Shown here: positions 16,170 to 25,141 of the stretch, piece after piece
Position numbering within the stretch: position 1 is the first letter of the stretch
Layout: every line of letters begins with the position of its first letter
Assembly (NCBI GenBank): GCA_947497065.1
Contig: CANMEQ010000004.1
Location: 186,001-250,000, forward strand
Source: an uncultured Paracoccaceae bacterium
Lineage (GTDB): Bacteria; Pseudomonadota; Alphaproteobacteria; Rhodobacterales; Rhodobacteraceae
Length of the DNA: 64,000 bases
Reading direction: 5' to 3'
Made by a program: the position numbers and the translations under genes
Notes under the pieces: model-generated
What the model saw: only the letters and a program-made list of their open reading frames with translations
Told to the model about the DNA's origin: nothing
Databases searched by the model: none

Positions 16170-17540
16170 ATGGCGGATATGACGACCGCGTCGCTTCGTA
16201 CACAGGCCGTTGATGCGCATAAATCAGGTGATTTAAAGCAGGCATTGGCGGCGTATACGGCGTATCTGGCACAGCATCCAAATGATGCCGGGATCTGGAC
16301 CAATCTGGGGGCGTTATACCGTACAACGGGCCGCCACGATATGGCCCGATCAGCGCAATTGCGTGCCTATCGGTTGACACCTGATGCTAAGGGCATTTTG
16401 AACAATTATGCCAATATTCTTTCTGATTTAGGGGAATACGCTCAATCGATTGAATTGCGTGAACGTTCGCTCGAAATTGATCCGAGCCATGTGATGCATC
16501 ACGCGATGATCGGGCGGTGCTTGCGCGGTATGGGCCGATATCGTGAGGCAATCGATTATCTGGCGCCCAAGGTAGCGGCCTATCCTGATGAGCCAGAGGT
16601 CGCGCTGCAGCTTGCGTTCGCGCAATTGGGCGCAGGAGACTATGGCGCTGCGTTTCGGACGTATGATGCCCGTTGGGAAACGGGTGAGATTTCTTTGCCC
16701 AAGATGCCATTCCCGCATTGGACGGATGGAACGGATATTTCTGGAAAAACGATACTAGTCCTGCCTGAACAAGGGTTTGGAGACATGGTGTTGATGTCGC
16801 GATTTATCCCGTTGTTGATTCAAAAAGGCGCGCGTGTTCGGCTGGTGGCGAAGGGGCCGTTGCTGCGCTTGTTGGATGGAATTGAAGGGGTGGACTGGAT
16901 TGGGGCCAAGCCTTCAGCAGATGATCCGGTGGACTACTGGGTCAGCCTGATGGACCTGCCCAAAATGGTGTTTGGCCCACAAGAGGCTGGTGTAGTCCCT
17001 CCACCTATTTCGCCGAATGTGCCCGAAGAATCGATCCTGCGCGCGAAATCCATGACGGGTGCCCACAAGGATATGTTCAAAGTTGGTGTCGTTTGGTCCG
17101 GCTCGGCGACGTATAAAGCGAATGCATTCCGATCGTTCACGCACCGTGAATTTCTACCCATGACAGAAGTGGCCAATGTGCAGCTGTTTTCGCTGTATAA
17201 GGGTCCATTTCTTGAGGCTTTCCAAAACGACGGATCGGCGGCCTTGATGGTGGACGCCGGCAGTTCAGACAAAGATTTCGCGGATTGCGCTGCGAAGATG
17301 CGTGAGATGGATTTGATCATCACATCAGACACTGCAACAGCACATATTGCCGGATCACTCGGTGTGCCCACTTGGGTGGTGCTGCATTGGGATGCGTTTT
17401 GGGTGTACAGACACAGCGGCGAAACCACCCAGTGGTATCCTTCGATGCGGCTGTTCCGGCAAGACAAGCCGCTGGATTGGGCATCTGTTTTTACGAAAAT
17501 TCGCACAGCGCTTGAAGAAGAGGTATCTCGGGATGGTTGA
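16170..17540 (+). CDS. TPR protein with a glycosyltransferase-like C-terminal domain
   Basis: 456 residues. The first 160 or so form tetratricopeptide repeats (for example GIWTNLGALYRTTGRHDMA and the following helices with the A-x3-Y pattern). The rest resembles ADP-heptose/GT-B-type transferases: ILVLPEQGFGDMVLMSRFIP, KVGVVWSGSATYK and, near the end, DLIITSDTATAHIAGSLGVP. The last block is the usual family-9 sugar-nucleotide region. The combination is common in proteins that modify surface proteins or polysaccharides. It overlaps the next gene by eight bases. Acceptor and donor are unknown. Confidence 0.8.
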   Translation: MADMTTASLRTQAVDAHKSGDLKQALAAYTAYLAQHPNDAGIWTNLGALYRTTGRHDMARSAQLRAYRLTPDAKGILNNYANILSDLGEYAQSIELRERSLEIDPSHVMHHAMIGRCLRGMGRYREAIDYLAPKVAAYPDEPEVALQLAFAQLGAGDYGAAFRTYDARWETGEISLPKMPFPHWTDGTDISGKTILVLPEQGFGDMVLMSRFIPLLIQKGARVRLVAKGPLLRLLDGIEGVDWIGAKPSADDPVDYWVSLMDLPKMVFGPQEAGVVPPPISPNVPEESILRAKSMTGAHKDMFKVGVVWSGSATYKANAFRSFTHREFLPMTEVANVQLFSLYKGPFLEAFQNDGSAALMVDAGSSDKDFADCAAKMREMDLIITSDTATAHIAGSLGVPTWVVLHWDAFWVYRHSGETTQWYPSMRLFRQDKPLDWASVFTKIRTALEEEVSRDG

Positions 17541-17937
17541 TCATATTCTTGTTCCTACGGCGCCTGGTGAGCTGATCGACAAGCTGACCATTTTGCGTTT
17601 GAAAGAAGAACGGATCACTGATGTGGCCAAAGTTGCCAATGTTAGGGTCGAAAAAGCCGCGTTGATGGAGACGGCGCAGACACATATCCCGCCCAGCGCG
17701 GAGCTGGATGAGCTGTGGGACAATCTGTACCGGATCAACGCAGATCTATGGGTCATCGAAGACGACATTCGAGATTGCGAAAAGGCGAAAGATTTCGGAG
17801 AAACGTTCATCAAGCTGGCGCGCGCAGTCTACATTACAAACGACCGACGTGCCGAGGTTAAAAAGCAAATCAACCTTCTGTTGGGCTCAGCCCTGATCGA
17901 AGAAAAATCGTACAGCGATCACGGAGTAGAGACATGA
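17533..17937 (+). CDS. DUF6165 family protein
   Basis: 134 residues from the ATG at 17533, inside the end of the TPR gene. The start VDHILVPTAPGELIDKLTIL and the helical body with many charged residues match the small DUF6165 group, which often accompanies TPR/glycosyltransferase genes in proteobacteria. No catalytic motif or signal is obvious; a helical adaptor or a partner of the glycosyltransferase is possible but unproven. It overlaps the FkbM gene by ATGA, so three genes are translationally coupled. Confidence 0.75.
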   Translation: MVDHILVPTAPGELIDKLTILRLKEERITDVAKVANVRVEKAALMETAQTHIPPSAELDELWDNLYRINADLWVIEDDIRDCEKAKDFGETFIKLARAVYITNDRRAEVKKQINLLLGSALIEEKSYSDHGVET

Positions 17938-18695
17938 AAGATTCCCTCAAAGAAGCCCGAAAAATCCTCGCAGCAGAAGCACGTCGGTTGGCGGAAAAGC
18001 TGAACGATGAGAAGTCGCGCAAGCGCGGCCCGATTGTGCGCCGGTTGCATGAGGTGCGTGGCATGCTGCAGACGGGGTATAGCTATACGTCACAGGCGGG
18101 TCAGGATTTGGTTGTTGATCAAGTGATGAAGGGCAAACGTGGCGGTACATTTGTCGATGTTGGTGGATATGATGGTGTAACAGGGTCGAATACGTTCTTT
18201 CTGGAAACACACCGTGGGTGGACTGGAACTTTGGTTGAACCGGTTCCAACGCAGCTGGCCAAGGCCGAAGTCGTGCGGCGGTGCACCTGTCAGGGTATCG
18301 CAGTTGCTGCGCAAGAGGGCGAGGCGGATTTCATCGAGATTTCCGAAGGCTATACGCAGATGTCAGGGTTGGCCGACACCTATGACAAGCGCCTGCTGTC
18401 TACCGTTCGCAAAAACAAACAACACAAAGAAAATACGTTGAAGGTGAAGACAAAGACGTTGTCTTCCATTTTGAAAGAGGCAGGTACGCCTGACCCTGAT
18501 TTCGTTTCGCTGGATATTGAAGGGGGCGAGTTGGCCTGCCTGAAAGCCTTTCCTTTTGCCGAACATAACGTGGCAATCTGGGCGATCGAGAACAACACCG
18601 GCACGCCAGATATCAAAAAGCTGATGGATGAGAACGGATATGATCTGATCGAATTCTGTGGGCCAGATGAAATGTATTTTAAACGTTCGTCATAA
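17934..18695 (+). CDS. FkbM family SAM-dependent methyltransferase
   Basis: 253 residues. A charged N-terminal helix (about 1-45) is followed by the methyltransferase fold. The SAM-binding loop is FVDVGGYDGVTGSNT (around 74-88), and the acidic strand FVSLDIEGGE is the FkbM hallmark. FkbM enzymes O-methylate sugars or other small hydroxyl groups, often on surface glycans. It is the last member of the coupled cassette and lies 73 bases before motB on the same strand. The likely substrate is a glycan assembled with the two preceding proteins. Confidence 0.85.
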   Translation: MKDSLKEARKILAAEARRLAEKLNDEKSRKRGPIVRRLHEVRGMLQTGYSYTSQAGQDLVVDQVMKGKRGGTFVDVGGYDGVTGSNTFFLETHRGWTGTLVEPVPTQLAKAEVVRRCTCQGIAVAAQEGEADFIEISEGYTQMSGLADTYDKRLLSTVRKNKQHKENTLKVKTKTLSSILKEAGTPDPDFVSLDIEGGELACLKAFPFAEHNVAIWAIENNTGTPDIKKLMDENGYDLIEFCGPDEMYFKRSS

Positions 18696-18768
18696 CTCGA
18701 CCACAATTCGGGCCAACTGCGACACTTCTCCGGTTCTACCTGTCACAGGGTAAGAGCTGGAGTGGACT

Positions 18769-19596
18769 ATGACGAACCGACCGAATGCCCCGATTATCAT
18801 CAAACGTAAGAAAGTCGTCAGCGGCGGGGGCCACCATGGGGGTGCCTGGAAAGTTGCCTATGCGGATTTCGTAACGGCGATGATGGCGTTCTTTCTGCTG
18901 ATGTGGCTGTTGAACGCGACAACCGAGCAGCAGCGTAAAGGGTTGGCCGATTACTTTTCGCCCACCATCCCGGTTGTGCGTTTGTCCGGTGGCGGTGATG
19001 GGATGTTTGGTGGGGCCAGTATTCTGGCGGATGACACTTTAATTAATGATGGCACAGGGCAATCTGGTGGAGTGCCCTTCGATGGCGATTTCGACGCGGC
19101 TGAGGCTGAGGCGGCTGAGGTCGCGTCTTTGATGGATATTGAGACCACTTTGCTGGGGTTGGGGGGTGAAAGCCTGATCCAGCAGGAGGCGTTGCGCCAC
19201 GTTGTCACGAGGCTGACTGATGAGGGTTTGATCGTGGAGGTTTTTGCCCGCCCCGGTGCGCCGTTATTTATTGAGGATGGTGTAGAGCCTGCGCAGGTGC
19301 TGGTGGACCTGACCCAGATGTTCGCGCGCGTCTTCGATCTTGTCGTTAACCCTGTCGCAGTTGAGGGGCACACACGTGCCCTGCCTCTGGTCGTTGCTGA
19401 TCGCCCGGTTTGGGGGGTTTCAAATGGTCGCGCTGATGCTGTTCGCAGGCTTTTGGAGAGTGGTGGTTTGGCGCCAGAGCGGATTGCACGCACGACCGGC
19501 CATGCCGATCGTGATCTCGCCACATCCAATAGAGTTTCGGTTCGCAATGACCGGATTGAAATCACATTGCTTCGAACTGACCTGCAGAAAAATTAG
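18769..19596 (+). CDS. motB: flagellar stator protein MotB
   Basis: 275 residues. The N-terminal segment WKVAYADFVTAMMAFFLLMW is the MotB transmembrane helix, with the essential proton-binding aspartate at D33. A periplasmic plug/linker follows, then a C-terminal OmpA-like peptidoglycan-binding domain (about 190-275). It anchors the stator to the cell wall and conducts protons with MotA, which is not in this window. It heads the flagellar gene set motB-flgE-flgK-flgL-flgI. The linker is acidic and alanine-rich, as often in MotB. Confidence 0.92.
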   Translation: MTNRPNAPIIIKRKKVVSGGGHHGGAWKVAYADFVTAMMAFFLLMWLLNATTEQQRKGLADYFSPTIPVVRLSGGGDGMFGGASILADDTLINDGTGQSGGVPFDGDFDAAEAEAAEVASLMDIETTLLGLGGESLIQQEALRHVVTRLTDEGLIVEVFARPGAPLFIEDGVEPAQVLVDLTQMFARVFDLVVNPVAVEGHTRALPLVVADRPVWGVSNGRADAVRRLLESGGLAPERIARTTGHADRDLATSNRVSVRNDRIEITLLRTDLQKN

Positions 19597-19611
19597 ATAA
19601 CATTTTATCCA

Positions 19612-19626
19612 TTAGCCTGTCGTTAA
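19612..19626 (+). promoter_or_regulatory. CtrA-like site TTAG-N7-TTAA before flgE
   Basis: TTAG (19612-19615) and TTAA (19623-19626) are separated by seven bases, one mismatch from the alphaproteobacterial CtrA box TTAA-N7-TTAA. It lies 62 bases before the flgE start. CtrA controls motility genes in many Rhodobacterales. The match is short, so it is a candidate only. Confidence 0.4.
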
Positions 19627-19687
19627 GGGGAAGCCATGTACGGTTGAAGACAGACCGTCCGATCCTTGTGACAGAAAGGCCAAGCCT

Positions 19688-20992
19688 ATGACGATTTCAT
19701 CATCCCTAAATGCCAGCGTTGCTGGACTATCCTCGAATGCGAGTCGTCTCGCGACGATTTCAGACAACATCGCGAACTCTGCGACATACGGGTACAAGCG
19801 CGCCGAAACGGACTTCCATTCAATGGTGATCAATAATTCCACCGGCTCTTATACCGCGGGTGGCGTTAGGACGACGAACCAGAGGCTAATCGATGAACGT
19901 GGCGCGGTGGTATCAACCTCGAACGCAACGGATTTGGCTGTATTGGACAAAGGCATGTTGCCGGTGACTGATTATTCGTCGGTGACGGCGGGCGATGAGG
20001 GTGATTTCCCGTTGCTATTTGCGACCACGGGATCGTTTCGCGCAAATGAAGATGGTTTTCTTGTCACAGAGAGCGGTTTGTCGCTCTTGGGTTGGCCTGC
20101 AAATGCCGATGGTACGATCCCCAGTTTTCCACGTGACAGCGCAAGCAGTTTGGAGCCGATCCAATTGAACGCCAGCGCATTTATCGCGGACCCGACAACA
20201 AGCGTTGAACTCGCGCTCAACCTGCCAGCCACTGCCACAGCAGCAGGGGCAGACGGTGAGGCTGAATCCCTCTCTGTCGAATACTACGATAGCCTAGGCA
20301 TTGCTGAAACACTGTCTGTCAGCTTTGTACCAACAGTACCTGCTACGGGGTCTTCCAATACCTGGACCATGTTCGTGGAAGACAGCGCGAGCGATGGCGC
20401 AGTTGTGGGGGAGTATGAACTTGAATTTGACGATACGTTCGGTGCTGGTGGTCGCTTGCTATCCGTCACGAACACAGTCGGCGGCGTCTATGATGGAGCT
20501 GCGGGCACTGTCGCTATTGGTGTCGATGGTGGCGTGATTGATCTTGGGCTTGGGTTGATCGGTGAGGTGGGCGGAATCTCACAGCTGTCTGATACGTTTG
20601 CTCCTGTGTCCATCGATAGAGATGGGTCACCGGTTGGGAATTTGACCTCTGTCGAAGTAGACTCGAACGGTTATGTGGTCGCATTTTTTGACACAGGCAT
20701 ATCGCGTACAATCTATCAGGTGCCGCTGGCAAATGTCGCAAATGAAAACGGTCTCTCCACAGCTGACAACCAGAGCTATTCGGTAACACTTGAGAGTGGA
20801 GAATTCTATCTCTGGGATGCTGGCGATGGACCTACAGGTGATATTGTCAGCTACGCCAGAGAGGAATCTGCAACTGATGTGGCGGGTGAGCTGACCCAGC
20901 TCATCCAAACGCAGCGCGCGTATTCGTCAAATGCGAAGGTCATTCAGACCGTTGATGAAATGTTGCAGGAAACAACGAACATTAAACGATAA
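19688..20992 (+). CDS. flgE: flagellar hook protein FlgE
   Basis: 434 residues. The N-terminal rod-type helix (SSLNASVAGLSSNASRLATI, then SDNIANSATYGYKR) and the C-terminal helix with TQRAYSSNAKVIQTVDEML are the paired ends shared by axial flagellar proteins. The middle region is variable and acidic, typical of hook subunits. Length is in the usual 400-450 range. The protein polymerises to form the hook outside the cell after type III export. It is preceded by a possible CtrA site and followed by flgK after 15 bases. Confidence 0.92.
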   Translation: MTISSSLNASVAGLSSNASRLATISDNIANSATYGYKRAETDFHSMVINNSTGSYTAGGVRTTNQRLIDERGAVVSTSNATDLAVLDKGMLPVTDYSSVTAGDEGDFPLLFATTGSFRANEDGFLVTESGLSLLGWPANADGTIPSFPRDSASSLEPIQLNASAFIADPTTSVELALNLPATATAAGADGEAESLSVEYYDSLGIAETLSVSFVPTVPATGSSNTWTMFVEDSASDGAVVGEYELEFDDTFGAGGRLLSVTNTVGGVYDGAAGTVAIGVDGGVIDLGLGLIGEVGGISQLSDTFAPVSIDRDGSPVGNLTSVEVDSNGYVVAFFDTGISRTIYQVPLANVANENGLSTADNQSYSVTLESGEFYLWDAGDGPTGDIVSYAREESATDVAGELTQLIQTQRAYSSNAKVIQTVDEMLQETTNIKR

Positions 20993-21007
20993 TCAGGGAT
21001 CGCTGCT

Positions 21008-22453
21008 ATGAGCATTACACATTCACTCTCCAATGCCCTGTCCGGGTTAACTGCGGCGTCCCGCATGGCGGAGGTAGTATCTTCAAATGTGTCAAATGCC
21101 TTAACCGAAGGGTACGGTCGCCGCACCTTAGATGTAACATCGGCAACTGTCGGTGGCCGAGGATCGGGCGTGCAAATTGATGGTGTCACGCGCCATGTCG
21201 ATGCTGGCGTGCTCGCGAACAGACGATTGGCAGATGCCCGTTTGGGAGCGGCGTCCTTTCTTTCAACCACTTTGGGTGACATTCAAAACATCGTCGGCGC
21301 TCCAGGAGAAGATGGGACGATTTCAGATCGTATCGTAGCGGTCGAAGTCGCCCTGATCGACGCCCAAGCGGACCCGTCTTCGGTTATTTCTCTGACCGCG
21401 CTCCAAAGTAAATTTAGCGATCTTGCCCAGAGTCTAAATTCTGCCTCTGACGGAATTCAAAGCATGCGCACAGATGCGGACAACTTCATCTCTGGACAGG
21501 TAACCAGTCTTAATGCCGCGTTGGGCTATGTTGAAGACCTCAACAAAGATATTGTAGTGGCTCGTTCTTCGGGGGTCGATGCGTCCGGTTTGATGGATAC
21601 GCGGCAACAAGTGATTGACCAAATTTCTGAGATTGTCCCAATCCGACAGTTTGAACGCTCTAATGGTGTGATCGCTCTTACAACGACAGCTGGACAGTCG
21701 TTGATTGATGGCAAAGCCCAGACATTCACGTTTGCGCCAAATGCGACCATCACAGCTGATATGACAGCTTCAAGTGGTGCGCTGAATGGTATTTTGCTGA
21801 ACGGAGAGCAAATCGCCGAAGATGGATTGGGCGGTCTGACAGGGGGAAGCCTCGAAGCAGCGTTTCAAGCACGTGATACACATTTGGTTGATGCCCAGAA
21901 CAGCCTCGATCTTGTCGCGGCTGATTTGATTGGGCGCTTCCAAGATCAAGACGTTGACAGCACCATTCCGGTGGGGGGGGCGGGCATCCTGACTGATGCT
22001 GGGGCGGCCCTACAGCAAGACAACATCGTTGGCTTGTCGTCTCGCATTGCTGTGAACAATCAAATTGATCCTTCACAAGGGGGCGCAGTTACGAACCTTA
22101 GGGATGGATTGTATGCGACATCCGTAGGAAATGCTGGGGATGCAACTTTGTTGAGCGCGCTAACCGCCAGCCTATCCGCGCCCATCTCAAATGGAGTAGA
22201 TACAATCGGGTTTTCTGCAGCAGGTCTCGCAGCGAGCAAAGAAGCAGAAATCGGTCTCCTGCGGCTTTCCTACGATGAGGAGTTGAGTTTTGAAACGTCC
22301 CGTTGGTCAAGCTTGAAGGAAGCGGAATCAGCCGATGGTGTAGATACCGATTACGAGCTTCAAATACTTTTGCGTATTGAGCAGGCCTACGCTGCAAATG
22401 CACGTGTCATCCAGACAGTTGATACGTTGATGCAACGCCTGATGGAGATTTAA
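21008..22453 (+). CDS. flgK: flagellar hook-associated protein 1 (FlgK)
   Basis: 481 residues. The N-terminus SITHSLSNALSGLTAASRMA with SSNVSNALTEGYGRR, and the C-terminus with LLRIEQAYAANARVIQTVD, are the conserved axial-protein helices. The heptad-rich first third and a variable centre agree with FlgK, which forms the first hook-filament junction layer. It lies between flgE and flgL, the expected order. At under 500 residues it is shorter than enteric FlgK (about 550), as is common in Rhodobacterales. Confidence 0.9.
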   Translation: MSITHSLSNALSGLTAASRMAEVVSSNVSNALTEGYGRRTLDVTSATVGGRGSGVQIDGVTRHVDAGVLANRRLADARLGAASFLSTTLGDIQNIVGAPGEDGTISDRIVAVEVALIDAQADPSSVISLTALQSKFSDLAQSLNSASDGIQSMRTDADNFISGQVTSLNAALGYVEDLNKDIVVARSSGVDASGLMDTRQQVIDQISEIVPIRQFERSNGVIALTTTAGQSLIDGKAQTFTFAPNATITADMTASSGALNGILLNGEQIAEDGLGGLTGGSLEAAFQARDTHLVDAQNSLDLVAADLIGRFQDQDVDSTIPVGGAGILTDAGAALQQDNIVGLSSRIAVNNQIDPSQGGAVTNLRDGLYATSVGNAGDATLLSALTASLSAPISNGVDTIGFSAAGLAASKEAEIGLLRLSYDEELSFETSRWSSLKEAESADGVDTDYELQILLRIEQAYAANARVIQTVDTLMQRLMEI

Positions 22454-22455
22454 AC

Positions 22456-23466
22456 ATGAGTTTTTCTCCAATTGGGGATTTGCGTCAGCATTTCTTGACT
22501 ACACAAAGCAACAGCAAAACGAAAACAGAGTTGAACACGCTCGTTCAAGAATTAACAACAGGTTTGAAATCGGATTTGACTGAACACCTCGGGTCGTCAC
22601 AAACTGCCCTTTCTAGCCTCAATAGACAGCTTGCAATGCTTGATGGTTTTGCGTCTGCAAACACTCAAACGTCTCAAATGTTGTCCATAATGCAGAGCTC
22701 ACTTTCCCAAGTCGATACCCAGAGATCGAATGCCAGCGTAGCGCTTTTTACCATCGACTCGGCAAGCTCTCCGTCTGAATTATCAAATGCGTCGAGCGCG
22801 TCGTTTGCTGGTCTCGAGGCTTCCATCTCGGCATTGAATATACGTGTTGCGGATCGTGCCGTGTTCGGTGGTGATGACCTTACTACAAGCCCATTGGTGT
22901 CAGCCGAAGAGATGCTGGAAAATCTAAGGGAGGAGCTGTCTGGCTTCACAGAACTATCAGAGATCACGCTTGCGATTGATGATTGGTTTGATTCTCCATC
23001 GGGGGGATTTAGTTCTGCTGGTTTTCAAGGATCGCCGGACAGCAAAATGGAACGACTTATCGCGTCCGGTCAGTCTGTTGAAATTGACGCTCGTGCTGAT
23101 GATGGGGCGCTGAAAAGTGTTTTAAAGGGGCTGGTCAAGGGCGTTTTGGCCACAGATAGCAGCCTGTCCATCGGCTTGGCAGAAAGCCGGGAACTCCAAC
23201 AGAGCGCGGCGGTCGATTTGTTGAGTGCAGGGGAGGCGATGGCGACCCTACAAGGTCGAGTTGGGTTCATAGAGGGCCAAGTTGAAGAGATGTCAGCAAG
23301 AAATGCTGCTGAACAAACATCCTTGAGCATTTTCAAAACCGAATTGACGCAAGCTGATCCGTTCGAAACCGCTACACAACTTGAAGCCGTGAAGTTTCAG
23401 CTTGAAACCCAATATACGTTGACCTCGCGGTTGTCGGGCCTTTCGCTAGTGGGGTATTTGCGTTGA
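22456..23466 (+). CDS. flgL: flagellar hook-associated protein 3 (FlgL)
   Basis: 336 residues. N- and C-terminal coiled-coil helices of the flagellin/FlgL type are visible (for example ELNTLVQELTTGLKSDLTEH near the start and QLEAVKFQLETQYTLTSRL at the end). It starts two bases after flgK and its stop overlaps the TTG start of flgI. FlgL forms the second hook-filament junction layer. Sequence divergence makes the family call rest partly on gene order. Confidence 0.85.
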   Translation: MSFSPIGDLRQHFLTTQSNSKTKTELNTLVQELTTGLKSDLTEHLGSSQTALSSLNRQLAMLDGFASANTQTSQMLSIMQSSLSQVDTQRSNASVALFTIDSASSPSELSNASSASFAGLEASISALNIRVADRAVFGGDDLTTSPLVSAEEMLENLREELSGFTELSEITLAIDDWFDSPSGGFSSAGFQGSPDSKMERLIASGQSVEIDARADDGALKSVLKGLVKGVLATDSSLSIGLAESRELQQSAAVDLLSAGEAMATLQGRVGFIEGQVEEMSARNAAEQTSLSIFKTELTQADPFETATQLEAVKFQLETQYTLTSRLSGLSLVGYLR

Positions 23467-24563
23467 TCAGGCCATTATTAATCCTGCTATTCCTGGTTTG
23501 GGAAACTGCTGTGGTGGCATCTCCTATCCGAATTAAGGACCTAGTTGAGTTTGATGGCGTGAGGTCAAATGACCTTGTCGGTTACGGACTTGTGGTTGGT
23601 TTAAACGGTACCGGTGACGGTCTTCGAAATTCGCCGTTTACCGAGGAAATAATGAGTAATATTCTTGAGCGTCTGGGCGTGAATGTGACCGGCGAACAGT
23701 TTAGGCCAAACAACGTTGCCGCAGTCATCGTGACTGCGGAACTTCCCGCATTCTCTCGTTCCGGTAGTTCTATCGATGTCACGATTTCTGCAATTGGTGA
23801 TGCGGACAGCTTGATGGGAGGCACGCTGGTGATGACGCCGTTGAATGCCGCGGACGGTGAAATTTATGCGGTCGCACAAGGGACGATAATTGCTGGTGGT
23901 GTTGCCGCTGAAGGGGAGGGTGGGGGTGTAATACAAGGAGTCCCAACATCTGGCGTGATACCCGCCGGCGCCACTGTTGAGAGAGAAATTGCTTTCGAAT
24001 TTTCAAGTATGGAAGTCATCCGGCTCGCTTTGAGATCACCGGACTTCACCACGGCAGCACGTATCGAGGCGGCGATAAACCAGACTTTCGGGCGAGGTGT
24101 TGCGCTAATGCTTGATGCTGGAACTGTTCGGTTGGACATAGCTGCCACGCGAACCTCTTCACCTGCCCATGCTCTCGTTCGAGTAGAAAACATTCTTGTT
24201 GAGCCTGAGCGTCGCGCGAGAGTAGTCGTCGACCAAAGCTCTGGAACTATTGTCATGGGGGAAGATGTTAGAATTTCTCGTGTTGCGGTCAGCCAAGGAA
24301 ATCTTACCCTACGAATCGAGGAAGTCCCCATCGTTGTTCAACCAAATCCTTTTGCTGCTGGAAATACAATTGTCGTTCCCAACACGAATGCCGCAATAGA
24401 AGAGGAGCCAGGTATAGGTCTGGCGGAAATCCCGGACGGGACTTCGTTGTCAGAGGTCGTTGCTGGGTTAAATGCGCTGGGCGTATCGCCGCGAGATATG
24501 ATTGATATCTTGAAGAGCATTAAGGCAGCCGGCGCTCTTCATGCGGAATTTATCGTCCGTTAA
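23463..24563 (+). CDS. flgI: flagellar P-ring protein FlgI
   Basis: 366 residues. It begins at TTG, overlapping the flgL stop (TTGA), which suggests coupled translation. A signal peptide (about 1-20, ending VVAS) targets it to the periplasm. The mature start IRIKDLVEFDGVRSNDLVGY and the block GYGLVVGLNGTGDG are the FlgI signature. It forms the P ring around the rod in the peptidoglycan layer. It is the last flagellar gene in the window; genes such as fliP or flgH that could be expected nearby do not follow. Base composition is visibly more AT-rich than in the metabolic genes. Confidence 0.95.
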   Translation: MIRPLLILLFLVWETAVVASPIRIKDLVEFDGVRSNDLVGYGLVVGLNGTGDGLRNSPFTEEIMSNILERLGVNVTGEQFRPNNVAAVIVTAELPAFSRSGSSIDVTISAIGDADSLMGGTLVMTPLNAADGEIYAVAQGTIIAGGVAAEGEGGGVIQGVPTSGVIPAGATVEREIAFEFSSMEVIRLALRSPDFTTAARIEAAINQTFGRGVALMLDAGTVRLDIAATRTSSPAHALVRVENILVEPERRARVVVDQSSGTIVMGEDVRISRVAVSQGNLTLRIEEVPIVVQPNPFAAGNTIVVPNTNAAIEEEPGIGLAEIPDGTSLSEVVAGLNALGVSPRDMIDILKSIKAAGALHAEFIVR

Positions 24564-24979
24564 GTGGTATCTCACCTTTAAAACAACACGTAGAATGAGC
24601 GGCTCTCTGACAATTGCCTGCCGTGCAATATGGTAATTTCTGATCATATTGGAGCGATGACCTCATCGGTACGCAACTACGATTTGTATGACGTCATTTG
24701 ATCGGATACAACAAGCCTATCGCACCTCTGCCATGGTCTATGTAATTCGCAAGATGGCGATGTATGTCATTATTCAACGCAACTTATCGCTTTTGGAAGG
24801 ATTCAAAGTGGTCAGACTGTTCGCGGAGATGGTGACCGTTTCAATCTGTATTAACCCAAATCAAGTTGCTTGATTGCGCTAAACAGCGAATTTTGCGAAA
24901 CGAGAATCTGGGCTAGGTTTTATCAAGCGGCACCCGAATTTATTTTTGGTGCCTTTGGTCAACGTTTCTGTTGTGACTT

Positions 24980-25011
24980 AAGCTGTTACTCTCGGTGGTT
25001 GAAGCTGTTAC
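24980..25011. repeat. direct repeat AAGCTGTTAC x2, 22-base period
   Basis: AAGCTGTTAC occurs at 24980-24989 and 25002-25011. The period of 22 bases is about two helical turns, so both copies would face the same side of DNA, as in tandem regulator sites. It lies some 375 bases before the capD-like gene. The role is unknown. Confidence 0.5.
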
Positions 25012-25119
25012 CACTATTACCTTGCGGTATTTTATTGGAGGTGAACGCCTTCAGATCAATTCAGTGACCGTTCGCATATCTACCTGCATTGTGGGATATG
25101 TTGTTTTGGCGGCACTGAT

Positions 25120-25141
25120 CGCTAGCTCGATTCGGCTAGCG
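25120..25141. repeat. inverted repeat CGCTAGC / GCTAGCG
   Basis: Two perfect 7-base arms (25120-25126 and 25135-25141) enclose an 8-base loop. No T run follows, so it is unlikely to be a simple terminator. It could be an operator or a leader hairpin of the capD-like gene 244 bases downstream. Confidence 0.5.

Noticed and set aside
24688-24873. 61-codon frame in the gap after flgI
   Set aside because: No ribosome site and no recognisable domain; low-complexity region. Kept only as part of the gap description.
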